A stretch of 64,000 nt of DNA from Auriscalpium vulgare (lineage: Eukaryota > Basidiomycota > Agaricomycetes > Russulales > Auriscalpiaceae): assembly GCA_019915015.1 (NCBI GenBank), contig JAHBBC010000023.1, forward strand, positions 496,001-560,000, in the 5' to 3' direction. The position numbers were made by a program, and so were the translations under genes. The notes beneath the pieces are model-generated. The model did not search any database and had not been told where the DNA came from. It saw only the letters and a program-made list of their open reading frames with translations. Positions 45,260 to 55,277 of the stretch are shown here, piece by piece; position 1 is the stretch's first letter, and every line of letters begins with the position of its first letter.

Positions 45260-47401
45260 ATGACACAAGGAGAAATACCGCACACGCCAGAACCAGAGCA
45301 ATCGCGAACCCCACCGCAGCCGCGACGGGAGGCGCGCACAGGCAAAAAATTTAAAGCCAACATGAAACTAGCCTCCCAAAACATGAACGGGCGCACCTTC
45401 CGCACAAAAAAGGGGGCGGTACAGAGCCGTTGGCCAGAGATCGCAAGAGCGATCAGAGAACATAAAATAGGAATTCTCGCCCTACAAGAAACGCACCTCG
45501 CTGAAAGCGAAACGAACGACCTGAGACGCCGCTACGACAAAAAGATGGTGATAATGAACTCCCCACTCCCGGAAAACCCAACAGGATCGGCAGGAGTAGG
45601 CTTTGTCCTAAACAAAGCAATGATTAAAACGGACCAATGTACCCTGATTGAACTCATACCGGGCAGAGCTGCCCTCCTCACAATCAAATGGAATGCAGAA
45701 CAGACACTGAATATACTCAACATCTATGCCCCGAACCACGCAAACGAACACCCGGACTTCTGGAAACGACTCGATGAGGAGCTGGTAGAGCATGGAATCC
45801 ACCACATCGATTACAAACTAGGAGATATGAATCTCGTCGAAGACGCGCTTGATCGAGCCCCTCAACACGCGGACGACGAAAATGCCGTAGAAGCTCTCCG
45901 AGACTTCAGGCATAAATACGGCCTACGGGACGCCTGGAGAGAGGCCTTCCCCAGAACAAGAGCATTCACGTACCGACATAACCGAGGCATGATAAAATCA
46001 AGGCTTGACAGAATATACGTCGCAGGGCAACATATACCGCACACGTACGAATGGTCCTTCAGCCCCAAAGCGATACCCTCAGATCACGACATGATCTCAG
46101 TGAGACACACTTCGGACCAAGCGCCTGAAATAGGAGAAGGGCGATGGACCTGGCCCCTCCATCTCGTAAACGACAAAGCCCTGCTAGAAGAAGTCATCAG
46201 CACGGGCATGAGATATGCGGAAAAAATACATGCACCTGACCTGGACCGCGAGGAAGCCACCCCACAAAAACTATGGGCGCAGCTCAAAATGATAATCATA
46301 ACAAAAGCCAAAGCAGCAGGCAAGAAGGCAAAGAGCCGTATCCAAAATAAAATCGACTCGCTCCAGAAAGGAAGACGCCAACTCACGAGGCAGAAAGAGT
46401 TCGACACAGACGAAGATCTCCGGATGACTGAGTCCCTAATAGTGGAAGAAATCGATCACCTGCAACAGAAGCAACGCTCCACAGCACAAAGGGCGACACA
46501 GGCCCGATGGCAAGTCAAGACCGAACAAATAGGCAAATACTGGTCGGTATCGAATAAAGAAGCAAAGCCCAGAGATATAATCTGCCGCCTCAGGAAGCCA
46601 GAGACACAGGGCGACCGAGGTAACCAGGCCCCAGGACTAAGAAGAGCGGAACCGGCGCCCAGTTATGAAACCAGATCAACCGAGATGGCCCAGATCGCCG
46701 CAAGGTACCATAAGGAACTGCAGAATGCGCCCTCGGAACGACAGCAAACAGACGAACAAGCGCGGTTAAATGAGGACGCGGTCATAAACTCCATCCCCCC
46801 GGAACAGCAACTACCGAACCCAGAAACCTCCGCATTGAAAGGACTAGTATCCTACGGAGACGTCCTGGAAGCACTGAAGAAGTCGAAATCCGGCTCCGCC
46901 ACAGGACTTGATGGATGCCCCTATGAGCTCTGGAAAAAGCTCCATGAAATCCACATAGAACGAGAAAAGAACGACAAACCTAGCTTCGACGTGGTAGGCA
47001 CGCTCACAACGGTCTTCCAAGACATCCAAAGCCACGGGGTCGACCCGGCATCTGACTTTGCTGAGGGATGGATGTGCCCGATCTATAAGAAAGGGGAACG
47101 CGCGGACATCGCAAATTATCGCCCTATTACGCTCCTGAATACGGACTACAAAATGCTCACCAAAGCCCTGGCAATCAATCTCGGCCGAGAAGTGAGTCCG
47201 ATGGTGCACAAAGACCAGGCCGGTTTTGTACCGGGACGCTCGATCTTCAACCACATTAGGTTAGCCCAAACCATGATACACTATGCGGAAGCAGAAAGTC
47301 AGAACGGCGCAATTGTGGCGCTCGATCAGGAGAAAGCGTACGACAAAATCAAACATGAATACCTCTGGAAGGTCCTCGAGAAATTCCGGCTACCAGAAAC
47401 T
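45260..47401 (+). pseudogene. LINE ORF2, 5' part: endonuclease and first half of RT
   Basis: Encodes an apurinic-type endonuclease (SQNMNG, ILALQETHL, SAGVGFVLNK, NIYAPN, YKLGDMNLV, SRLDRIYV, SDHDMI), a coiled linker, and the RT start (KSGSATGLDGCPYELWK, GWMCPIYKKGERADIANYRP, LLNTDYKMLTKALA, DQAGFVPGRSI, LDQEKAYDKIKHEYLW). The frame ends soon after the insertion point at 47401 (stop at 47408-47410). Up to that point it is open. Residues usual for the endonuclease and for RT motifs 1 to A are present, so it looks functional before the insertion. Confidence 0.85.
47397..47401. repeat. target-site duplication AAACT, left copy
   Basis: Matches 60261-60265 across the large insertion. Confidence 0.8.
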
Positions 47402-48289
47402 AGCTCTTAGAGAGCCATTGCTGAACATGGCGGTACGATTCCTGAAATTCTTCAGGTATACAAGGCAAGTGCAGGCAGCCATGAGGCCCGCATACCCCTA
47501 TCACAAACTGACCGTCCTCTGCCACAAGATCAGCCACGGATGATAGGTTGCCCCCGAGTCCCGGAGACGACAGCTCTCTATGGGTAGGCAACTTGACTGG
47601 GCATCGGCACATCAAAGACAGAGCATATTGAATGGCCGGCGGGTGCAGTTGGAGCCCCAGTCATGTGAGTAGGGACGTGCAGCCTGCCGCCACTGCACAT
47701 TCAGACTCGAACTTCGGACGGATGACGGGCAGGGGCAGAAACACCAGTGCAGAGTGATATAAGTATCTCAACAGAAATGTACGTTTGAAATGAGTTACAC
47801 ACGAGCAATGGCAAACACGACAAACAAAAAAAAACAGACCCAGATCGCAATCCCTACGCTCGTAGCGCTTGTGGGATGAGCATGGCGCCAGTGTGCAGCA
47901 CCGGGCAGGCGGCTGGAATGAATGACGGCACCGGGATTGTCATGGTGTAGGCGCGGTGGCCGGGTGTGTGCGTGAATGATGTTCGTACGCTGTGTGTCGT
48001 CATGCCCATCGTGCGTTACCATCGCTCTCGTGCTTGCATTCTGAATCCAAGCCAGAATCGTACACTGAGACCCTTTGCCAGTGTACATTGTCGACACAGG
48101 GTGTGCCGTACACGCCGCTGACTATTTTTCTTTCAGACCGCTGCCCGCCGTTGGCGGTTGAAGAGCTGCGCTGTCGCTCTGCGCGTCCCAAGGCTGTCAT
48201 TGTAGTCAGGGGTCAGTCCTGTGCTCGCCATATATGTGTGTGGCTCACCTTGTATTAAATTCCCAGCCGCCTTCATGTCAAAGCCACCA
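47402..48289. other. left end of the fragment-bearing insertion, nothing recognised
   Basis: No supported coding sequence. An A-run (47827-47835) is present. It may contain non-coding ends of the element. Confidence 0.35.
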
Positions 48290-48840
48290 CGCACGCTCCC
48301 CAACCCACAGGCGCAGCGGCGCGTTCCCGTGCACGGAGCCGAGCGGCGCCTTCGCGGTCGGCGCACCGAGCCCTGCGGCAAGCTGCTCCGTGGTGCCGAG
48401 CACGACAAGCGCGTGGTCCGCCGCGGTGTGCACGTAGTGTGCGCCAACAAGCGCGAGCACGAGTGCGCGCAGGTGGTTCGCCTGCGCCTGCGTCGCAAGG
48501 CCCAGCGGGCGCTTCAGGTGCTGCCTGTACACGCGTGTGGTCAGCGCTGTGTTGCGGAGGGGAGGCGATGCGATGCGTACTTGGACTTGAGGATCTCGGG
48601 CGCGAGGCACGCCGCGAGCACCGTGCCAACGGCCTCGAGCGTGCCGGCCATGCCCGTGCACACCGCCGCTGCGTCGCGCGCGAGCGCCTCCACCTCCGCC
48701 CGCTCACGCAGATTGCTGCCGCACAGCCCAATGCGCAGCGCTGCCTCGCCCGCGGCGCGCGGGTCCCCTGCCCGAGCGCGTGGGCCAGGTGCGCATTGTG
48801 CAGCGTGATACGCGGCGCGTAGAGCGGGAAGAGCTGCGTG
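48290..48840 (-). pseudogene. MAU2/Scc4-like cohesin-loader fragment with retained intron
   Basis: Minus-strand remnants in two frames: LFPLYAPRITLHNAHLAHAL, then (after a shift) AAGEAALRIGLCG and GMAGTLEAVGTVLAACLAPE ending ILKSK. A clean 56-nt intron-like segment (48525-48580, GT..AG) follows, then QHLKRPLGLATQAQANHLRA, LVLALVGAHYVHTAADHALV, EQLAAGLGAP and NAPLRLWVGER. This pattern (ALRIGL.., GTL.AVG..I.AC, ILK.KQHLK.AL..AT.AQ.NHLRALVLAL...HY) is that of the TPR-like protein MAU2 that loads cohesin, as I recall it from mushrooms. Both ends are missing and the frame is broken. The identification rests on memory of the family. Confidence 0.55.
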
Positions 48841-48869
48841 CAGCGTGTATGCGTGATCAGCTGCGCGAG

Positions 48870-49350
48870 TGTCGCCCGAGACGCGGTTGTCCAGGTGCAG
48901 GTTGATTCAGGTCGAGAGCTCCTCGCGGAGGCGCGTAGCGCTGACGCCGAACGTGCAGATGCCGCGGCTCGCGGACGCGTGCTGAAGCGAGCTCGTGCTG
49001 AGCTCGTCGACATCCTAGGAGTTGATTGCCTGGTCGTCGCGGCGAATTTGGAGCAGGCGGTCGCGGATCTAGCCGCGCAGGAAGTTGTCCGTGCTGAAGG
49101 CGTTGAGGCTGATTGTAGCAACTCATGGAGCCTACGAGCTGTGGGCGGAGAGATTGTCGAGCGTGAGATCCTTGTCGAAGAGCTTCGCCACGTTGACGAT
49201 GTCCTGCGTCAAGGGCGACACGCCCGTCGAGTGCACCTTGCGGAAGAATTCCTTGGACGAATCCCAGCCGACGATGTGCGCGTTCGCCTTGAGGCCCGAC
49301 TCGTGCAGCATGTCCTGCAAGAACTTTGCCATCTCGAGGCGCACGCGCAT
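48870..49350 (-). pseudogene. LETM1/Mdm38 ribosome-binding-domain fragment
   Basis: Reads RLEMAKFLQDMLHESGLKAN, GWDSSKEFFRKVHSTG, DIVNVAKLFDKDLTLDNLS, then after a frameshift NAFSTDNFLRG, a TAG, DRLLQIRRDDQAINS, a second TAG, DVDELSTSSLQHASASRGI, GVSATRLREELST, a TGA and INLHLDNRVSG. This is the soluble domain of the mitochondrial inner-membrane protein LETM1/Mdm38 (proton-cation exchange, ribosome binding). One frameshift and three stops mark it as dead. The N-terminal membrane part is absent. It abuts the MAU2-like fragment with no spacer beyond about 30 bp. Confidence 0.75.
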
Positions 49351-50041
49351 GGAACGCCGTCGCCCAAGGAGCTGCCAGCAGCATCATCAGAGCCCGCAAA
49401 GGCATATAACAGAAAACACGCACCAATAGTTTAATCAGGATTGCGGCGGCGGGCCAGCCCTCGTGGGCGTGTGGGGGCAGCTGTCGCCCAAGGACCTGCG
49501 GACGTCGTCAGAGCCTGCAGAAGAAAGATCACAAAGCAACACGCATAGAACTATCATCCGCTGCGAGTCGCTCGTGTGCTGCGCTAGCTCGGAGAGACGG
49601 TGGGTGGACGCGGATGGGAGGCGCGTGCACGCGGGGTCCTTGGGAGATCGCATCAGCTGCACCGACACTGCCGTGGGCTCCGGGACGCGGCCGGCGCCGC
49701 AATCAATCTGCGCGATGATTTTGGCCGCATGCCTCCGCATGCCCAGCGACGAAGCTCGTCGCGCGCGCACCATGGAATGCCTGCGCACCGGCCGCACCTG
49801 CTGACCATTGCTGCGCGCCACAATCGCAACCCGGCGTCGAACCTGCTGGCCGTCGACGACGCTGGCATCACCCGGAGGAGTGTCGACGCGCGGTGCACGC
49901 GACCACCAGCCTCACGGGAGATTGCGCAGCGCCACGTCAAGGGCTGGCACACGGCGCGCTGTAGAGCTCGCGGCACGGAGGATGAACATTAGGGCCTGCA
50001 GCTACGTGCCTGCGTCGGCTGACAGGAAATGGGCCATGCGC
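49351..50041. other. degenerate GC-rich sequence beside the LETM1 fragment
   Basis: Contains two related blocks about 110 bp apart on the minus strand (GGCTCTGATGATG..CTCCTTGGGCGACGG near 49365-49405 and GGCTCTGACGACG..GTCCTTGGGCGACAG near 49485-49520), suggesting an old local duplication. No intact gene. Confidence 0.35.
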
Positions 50042-51219
50042 TGATGACCTATCTCGGCGCACAGGCGGTCAGATGGCAAAACAAACCACAAAACCAACTC
50101 CTGCTGGCTCGAGCGGTGCTAGTAACAGGTTGGGGGCGCGTCCCAGGACCTACAGATGACTCGGGGAGAGGCGTGAACGCTGGGGGGAAGTCGCTAGGTG
50201 ACTTGGAGGGCGATAGGACAATGGACAAGGTGATCTGGGATGGAAGTCGACACTGCTGGTGCGGAACAGGACGTTGCGATGTGTAGCGAGCTTGAGAATA
50301 CCTTGCTGGAGGGCTGAGACGATGGGGGAACAAAGGCGAGGACGAGGGGACAAGGGGACAAGGTGATACGAAGGTCGCGACGTAACACGATAACGCTGGA
50401 CGAGGTGAAAACAATGTGCTCTGCGAAGTTGAAGGCTTGTAAACGTGGGCTCTGCGAAGGTGAAGGCTATAATCTTGGGCGCTGCGAAGTTGAAGGTCGA
50501 GGTCGATGTTGAACGCGATAAAACGATGTTGCAAAGGTTTGAGACGTTGACTCTGGAGGGGAGAAGTTGTCTGATATTCAGTGGCCTAGCTACCAACAGA
50601 TATACACGGGAAACATGGATCTGTGGCTACTGTGAGTCATCTGGTAAGTATGGGGATAGTGAGACATTCTAGAAGGCGTATCCAATCAGAAACAAGCATC
50701 GCGACGTATCGGAACAGCAAGGCTGTGCTATCTCCATGTGAAACTCCGAGATATGCGGATCGCGACGTATCGGAAACCATCAAACCGGAACATTGCTCTG
50801 AGACACTGCATCTAGACCGGACCCTGGGACCTGTGGGTGACGTGTCGAGGGGCTGCGCAACGCTAGGACGCTCTGGGAACGAGGTGGGAGGCGAGTGCAA
50901 CATGTGTAGAGCTGAGGGCAACAAGGGGATGTATGCGCGAGACATTGCGACGTGCGCACAGAATGCTAATGGCTGGCTCAGAATGTCTTGGTGACTTGGG
51001 GGGCGTGTACACATGACTTGGGGACTTGTGCAATCGTCCTGCGTGGCCTGGATGGTAGAGAATCGATGGAGACGTCAAGGAGTATAGGCCTGTGTTGCTA
51101 CAAGTGTGCTAGCGTCTTGGCTGGAACTGCGAGCGCGATGTGTTGCGATAGTCGATGTTGAGGCAATAGAACGTGCCAAAAATGCGAAAACAGAAGCCAC
51201 CCGCGCTGGGGGCGTATCA
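50042..51219 (-). repeat. gypsy 3' LTR
   Basis: 1,178 bp. On the minus strand it follows the purine tract AGTAAGGAGGAGG (51220-51232). It contains three related TCTGCGAAG(G/T)TGAAGG-type units near 50426-50500 and repeated CGACGTATCGGAA. Confidence 0.95.
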
Positions 51220-51467
51220 CCTCCTCCTTACTGAAGATCTGACCGTCCTCGGTCAGCGCGTGCGTTGAATACGGGTCGGCAAAGGAGTGCTGGGGGCTGC
51301 GGTGGGTGGGAACGAAAGGATACAGAAATGGAAGAGTGAAGCATATAGCGAACTTGAATGTCCCTTCTTGGTCTCTGTAAATGGCATGGGCAAAAGGGAA
51401 ACAAAACTTAAACAAACACAAGGGAAACCATGTGTAGCATGCTGGAAAGAGAAACAAAACAAAGGAG

Positions 51468-52676
51468 TCAGGAGCCATCTGGGGGACCATCCATGTCGTC
51501 TTCATCGGCTATTGGCATGTCTTCTAAGCTGTCATCGTCTCCTAAGGACTGGGAAGCTTCTAGTTCGCGAAGTCGAGTAGTGTCAATATCAATGGCATCT
51601 AAGTCCACTTCAATTCGCTTTCGCGCGAAGAAGGGGATAACTCTGAAGGCGGCAATGGGTCGATCAAAAATGGAACCATCTAGTTCTGCAACAAGGTAGG
51701 CGCCTCCGCGGTTTCGCGATACAACAACAAGGGGGCCTAGATAGCGAGGGCGCATCTTGCGGTTTAGCGACTTCTCGATAGCGGTGTGGCGGATCAATAC
51801 AAGGTCTCCACGCTTGAAATCAAAGTCGCGAATGGTCGCTGCGTGGTCACGCTCAAAGCGCTCTGCTGCTGCTAGACGATGTGCAAAAACCTTGGAACGC
51901 AGGTGTGAAATGTGCTCGTGTCGCTTCTGGAGGGCTATGGCGCGTCGTGCAATGAGGTCTGTGGTCGAAAGAATGGACGTGGGCGGCGGCAAGAGGTACG
52001 TTGCTTCGGATATGTCAAGGGGAATGAGCGGATGACAACCTGTGACTGCAAAGTAGGGCGAGCAACCCATGCGGCGTCTTGTAGTAAGGCGCTCGGACCA
52101 AAAGACTGTGTGCGCAGACATAGACCAGCGACTCTGTTCTCCATCGCAGGCCTTGAACAATGCTTGACGAACGTCAAAGTGTGCACGCTCAACGATGCCG
52201 TTGGCTCGCGAATTGTAACCACTGATGCGAATATGGCGAATGTTGTACTTCTTGGACAGATAGTCAAGTGCCTTGACAAATGGGCCTCCGTTGTCTGTGA
52301 CGATTTCGCTTAATGAACCCCAACGACAAAGGATATCTTCAAAGACCCAATCTGCAATGGCCTTGGCTGTCTCACGGCGTAGGAGTCGAAACTCGGGGTA
52401 CTGGGTGAGTGAACAGCGTCCTTGAACAATATAGCGAAAGCCGTTGGAGACTGGCATATGCATTGTGTCAACGTAGATCTTCGCGAAGAGCGCAGCGGGT
52501 GTCGCAACAACCGGGGGGATGAGAACTTGACGCTGCTGACAGATGAGACAGCTGCGGACATACCACATGGCATCCGCTTCGGAAGCTGGCCACCAAAAAC
52601 GCTCTTGAATAAGCGATCTTGTAGCAAAAACTCCGCGATGTCCAACACGATCATGACATCCTGCAAGAACTTGAAG
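51468..52676 (-). CDS. gypsy integrase region, separated from RT by an in-frame TGA
   Basis: Same frame as the RT-RNase H part, but after the stop at 52677-52679. It begins LQVLAGCHDRVGHRGVFAT and continues RFWWP, CLICQQRQ (HHCC zinc site), the catalytic triad contexts IYVDTMHMPV, VTDNGGPFVKAL and NGIVERAHFDVRQ, and a C-terminal beta domain (FKRGDLVLIRHTAI, RYLGPLVVVSRNRGGAYLVA) ending at 51468. Domains look complete. The first ATG in this stretch (52568) lies after the zinc-site histidines, so translation from it would lose half the zinc site. Read-through of the UGA or trans-complementation would be needed. Confidence 0.85.
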   Translation of the reverse strand, partial: LQVLAGCHDRVGHRGVFATRSLIQERFWWPASEADAMWYVRSCLICQQRQVLIPPVVATPAALFAKIYVDTMHMPVSNGFRYIVQGRCSLTQYPEFRLLRRETAKAIADWVFEDILCRWGSLSEIVTDNGGPFVKALDYLSKKYNIRHIRISGYNSRANGIVERAHFDVRQALFKACDGEQSRWSMSAHTVFWSERLTTRRRMGCSPYFAVTGCHPLIPLDISEATYLLPPPTSILSTTDLIARRAIALQKRHEHISHLRSKVFAHRLAAAERFERDHAATIRDFDFKRGDLVLIRHTAIEKSLNRKMRPRYLGPLVVVSRNRGGAYLVAELDGSIFDRPIAAFRVIPFFARKRIEVDLDAIDIDTTRLRELEASQSLGDDDSLEDMPIADEDDMDGPPDGS

Positions 52677-55277
52677 TCATTGAGCTGGTTGTATCACAAG
52701 CTTGTGTGCGCCATCAAGACTGCGTCGCCAAAGTCTTGTCTTGTTGATAAAGAAGCGCGTCGCATAGCGGACAAAGGTCGCGAACTCAGAATCTGACAAG
52801 TCTTCTGGGCGTTCTGGTTTCCTTAACCAATTGTGGACTGCTTGAATGCGAAGGTCGTGGGTTCTAGCTGAGTCGGAACGTGGCACATCGTCATAACAGA
52901 GCTTGGGCTCCTCCTCCTCCTTACTGAAGTCTTGACCGTCCTCGGTCAGGGCATAGGTCGCGAAGCAGGGAGGGTGGGTGGGCACAGCTAGGATGTGGGA
53001 ACGAAACGCCGAAGGCGAAGGGTAGACAATGTGAAGGAATCCATGCATGTTATCAAGCCAATCGTCATAACTGTCATCTTGTTCTGTCTCTGCTGGGGTA
53101 TCTTCACCTTCTTGTCTATGTCGCGAAAGTCCGTCTGGTCCATGGCGAACTCCTGGAACGTGGCGAAGCTTGAAATGGAAGATGAGGATGCCTAGAATCC
53201 ATCGATTGATACTTGCACTAGGGACGAGATCCGGGTTCTTGAGCATTCCTTTGATAGCGCTAGCGTCTACTTCAACAACTAGGTTGCGAACACCAAGTAG
53301 ATAGATGCGGAGTGTGCGTAGTGCACGGAAAAGGCCGTAAATCTCAAGCTTAGGCTGGGAGAAGCGTCGTTCGCGGTCGTTGAGCGTGATAGAACCAAAG
53401 CGATTGATATAGCGGAGCGTCTTCTTGGGGGTCGCGACGTCTTGCGCTAAGATATAGCCTATTGCAATGTACGAGGAGTCAACAGCTAAGACAACTGGGT
53501 CGGGTGATTCATAGTTGATGGCACGTAGCGCTGGCGAGGCGAGCAAGGCTACTTTAAGGTCTTCTTGAGCGGCAATATGTTCTGGTCCAAACTCGAATGG
53601 GACACCTTTGCGGGTAAGCTGTGTCAAGACGTGGGCACGTTTCGCGAACGAGTCGATGAAAATGCGGCAGACTCCAATGGTACCAAGGAATGCACGAACG
53701 TCAGAGACATCTTTGCAGGGGCCCCAGTTGCGGATAACTGAGACAGTGGACTCGTCAGGACGTCGACCTTCTGGGGTGCAACGATGGCCAAGAACGGTGA
53801 ACTCGCGACTGATAATGATAGACTTGGTGCCAGAGAATGTGCCACCACAATACTTCATGCGCTGCAAGATACGGTTGACATTCTGGAAGTGCTCCCAGAC
53901 AAAACGGCGGATGTTGCGATTGTTTGCGATGTGCTCGGGCTTGCCATATTCGTCAAGATACTCGGATGCGGGACCTTTGAGTGGGACATCGTCGATGTAG
54001 GGGACTGTAATCGCTGGTATCTCAGGCTGGAGGATGTACGTGACGTCGTCATGGAAGATAGGAACTGAGTTCGTCCATCCCATGGGTAGGGTGACAAGGC
54101 GCTTGGCTCCAAAGGGCGTCTGGAACGTAGTGAGATCTCGCGAGTGTTCGTCAATGAGGCGTTCGTCATAGCCAACGTAGAGATCGAGTATTCCACCGCA
54201 TGCGCGGCCTCCGAACTGTTCTGCAAGGTGCTCTGGCGTGGGTGTGACTCCGGAATGTGCGATAGTGACGGCGTTGAGGGGCTCAAGACTGTGAACAATG
54301 CGTAGCGACTTGCCATCTTTCTTCGCGACGCAGAACCAACGCGAACGATACGATGAATTCGAGTCTTCATATGTGCCTGCATGAATCTTGCGACGAATGA
54401 GATCTGTGACTTCTTTGTAAAGACCTGGTGGGATCGGAATATTGCGCTGTACCCAAGGTATATGCGGAACGACAGGGATTTGGACTGGAGGAAAGAACTC
54501 GCGCTTGAAACTGCCTCGCTCTGAGTCATTCCAAGCGAAAGCGTCGTTGTGAACTGAAATGACGTGGTGCAATAGGTCTCGTTCGGCTGGCTGAAGGAAA
54601 TTGTAGCACTCTTGGCTATCAACAGTGTCTTTGCGTTCTTGCGTGTAGCGTCCGGTGGGTACAAAGGGCGGGGGATGCGTAGGGAGCATAGGGAGCGATG
54701 CAAGGGGATCTCCCTGTATGTTGCGAACTATGCGGAACTGTTCTGGGACTGAGCCTAGCACAGGCTTGACTTTCTGGGCAACGGGCTTGTACTTGCGCTT
54801 CGCAAACGTTTCGCGAACTGGGGGTATCTGATTCTCTGGCAAAGGCAATGGACGAAGGTCTGAGGCAAAGGTAGAAAAGAGTGTGGATTGCGTTGAGGCG
54901 GGATTTGGAGCGAACGTTGAAGTCAAAACTGTAAAAGCTGCTGGAGCGGCGTGGTTGGGAAGCAAAGAACGAGCGTCGGAGGCGGTTAAATAAGCAAACT
55001 GGAGCGAGGATTCGTCTGAAGGGTCAAGAGGGGTATAAGCAAGTGCGCGAACACTCGCGCCGTTGCCTTCCAAGATGAGGGCGACTTCTTCACCATCTTC
55101 TAGATAATCAAGCAGCGAAAGTTGTCTCCTGTGAGACTCGAAACCGATGATGCCCTCTAGGGAACGTAGGCACTGTGACAACAGCTGTCGAGTTGGGATT
55201 GCGAAGCGTAACAGTCTGGTCTTCGTTCTTGAAGTTGCGCACAACACTCTCTGTGATAACGTCGAAGGGGCGTCCAA
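52677..55277 (-). CDS. gypsy reverse transcriptase - RNase H
   Basis: Open frame overlapping the Gag-protease frame by 170 nt in the +1 register. After a divergent lead it shows the RT core: SSYRSRWFCVAKKDGKSLRI, GGILDLYVGYDERLI, TTFQTPFGAKRLVTLPMGWT, VPYIDDVPLKG (YIDD catalytic motif) and VLGHRCTPEGRRPDESTV, then RNase H (DPVVLAVDSSYIAIGYILAQ, LEIYGLFRALRTLRIYLLG, HVPGVRHGPDGLSRHRQEGE). After RNase H the linker contains VPTHPPCFATYALTEDGQ, which resembles a segment next to the 3' LTR. It ends at a TGA (52677-52679) where the family frame continues into integrase. Confidence 0.9.
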   Translation of the reverse strand: MDAPSTLSQRVLCATSRTKTRLLRFAIPTRQLLSQCLRSLEGIIGFESHRRQLSLLDYLEDGEEVALILEGNGASVRALAYTPLDPSDESSLQFAYLTASDARSLLPNHAAPAAFTVLTSTFAPNPASTQSTLFSTFASDLRPLPLPENQIPPVRETFAKRKYKPVAQKVKPVLGSVPEQFRIVRNIQGDPLASLPMLPTHPPPFVPTGRYTQERKDTVDSQECYNFLQPAERDLLHHVISVHNDAFAWNDSERGSFKREFFPPVQIPVVPHIPWVQRNIPIPPGLYKEVTDLIRRKIHAGTYEDSNSSYRSRWFCVAKKDGKSLRIVHSLEPLNAVTIAHSGVTPTPEHLAEQFGGRACGGILDLYVGYDERLIDEHSRDLTTFQTPFGAKRLVTLPMGWTNSVPIFHDDVTYILQPEIPAITVPYIDDVPLKGPASEYLDEYGKPEHIANNRNIRRFVWEHFQNVNRILQRMKYCGGTFSGTKSIIISREFTVLGHRCTPEGRRPDESTVSVIRNWGPCKDVSDVRAFLGTIGVCRIFIDSFAKRAHVLTQLTRKGVPFEFGPEHIAAQEDLKVALLASPALRAINYESPDPVVLAVDSSYIAIGYILAQDVATPKKTLRYINRFGSITLNDRERRFSQPKLEIYGLFRALRTLRIYLLGVRNLVVEVDASAIKGMLKNPDLVPSASINRWILGILIFHFKLRHVPGVRHGPDGLSRHRQEGEDTPAETEQDDSYDDWLDNMHGFLHIVYPSPSAFRSHILAVPTHPPCFATYALTEDGQDFSKEEEEPKLCYDDVPRSDSARTHDLRIQAVHNWLRKPERPEDLSDSEFATFVRYATRFFINKTRLWRRSLDGAHKLVIQPAQ
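52911..53006 (-). repeat. internal copy of the purine-tract segment
   Basis: Similar to 51220-51317: both start at the same purine tract (AAGGAGGAGG on the minus strand) followed inward by CTGACCGAGGACGGTCA, and both end with TTTCGTTCCC after about 95 nt. The middle is diverged. This places a second purine tract inside pol. Confidence 0.75.

Noticed and set aside
49435..49992. Long plus- and minus-strand frames of 110-130 codons as genes
   Set aside because: GC-rich DNA beside dead LETM1-like sequence yields overlapping frames on all strands; none carries a domain.
50042..51078. Frames of 60-160 codons in the gypsy LTRs as genes
   Set aside because: They occur identically in both LTRs and match no protein; they are incidental to the repeat.
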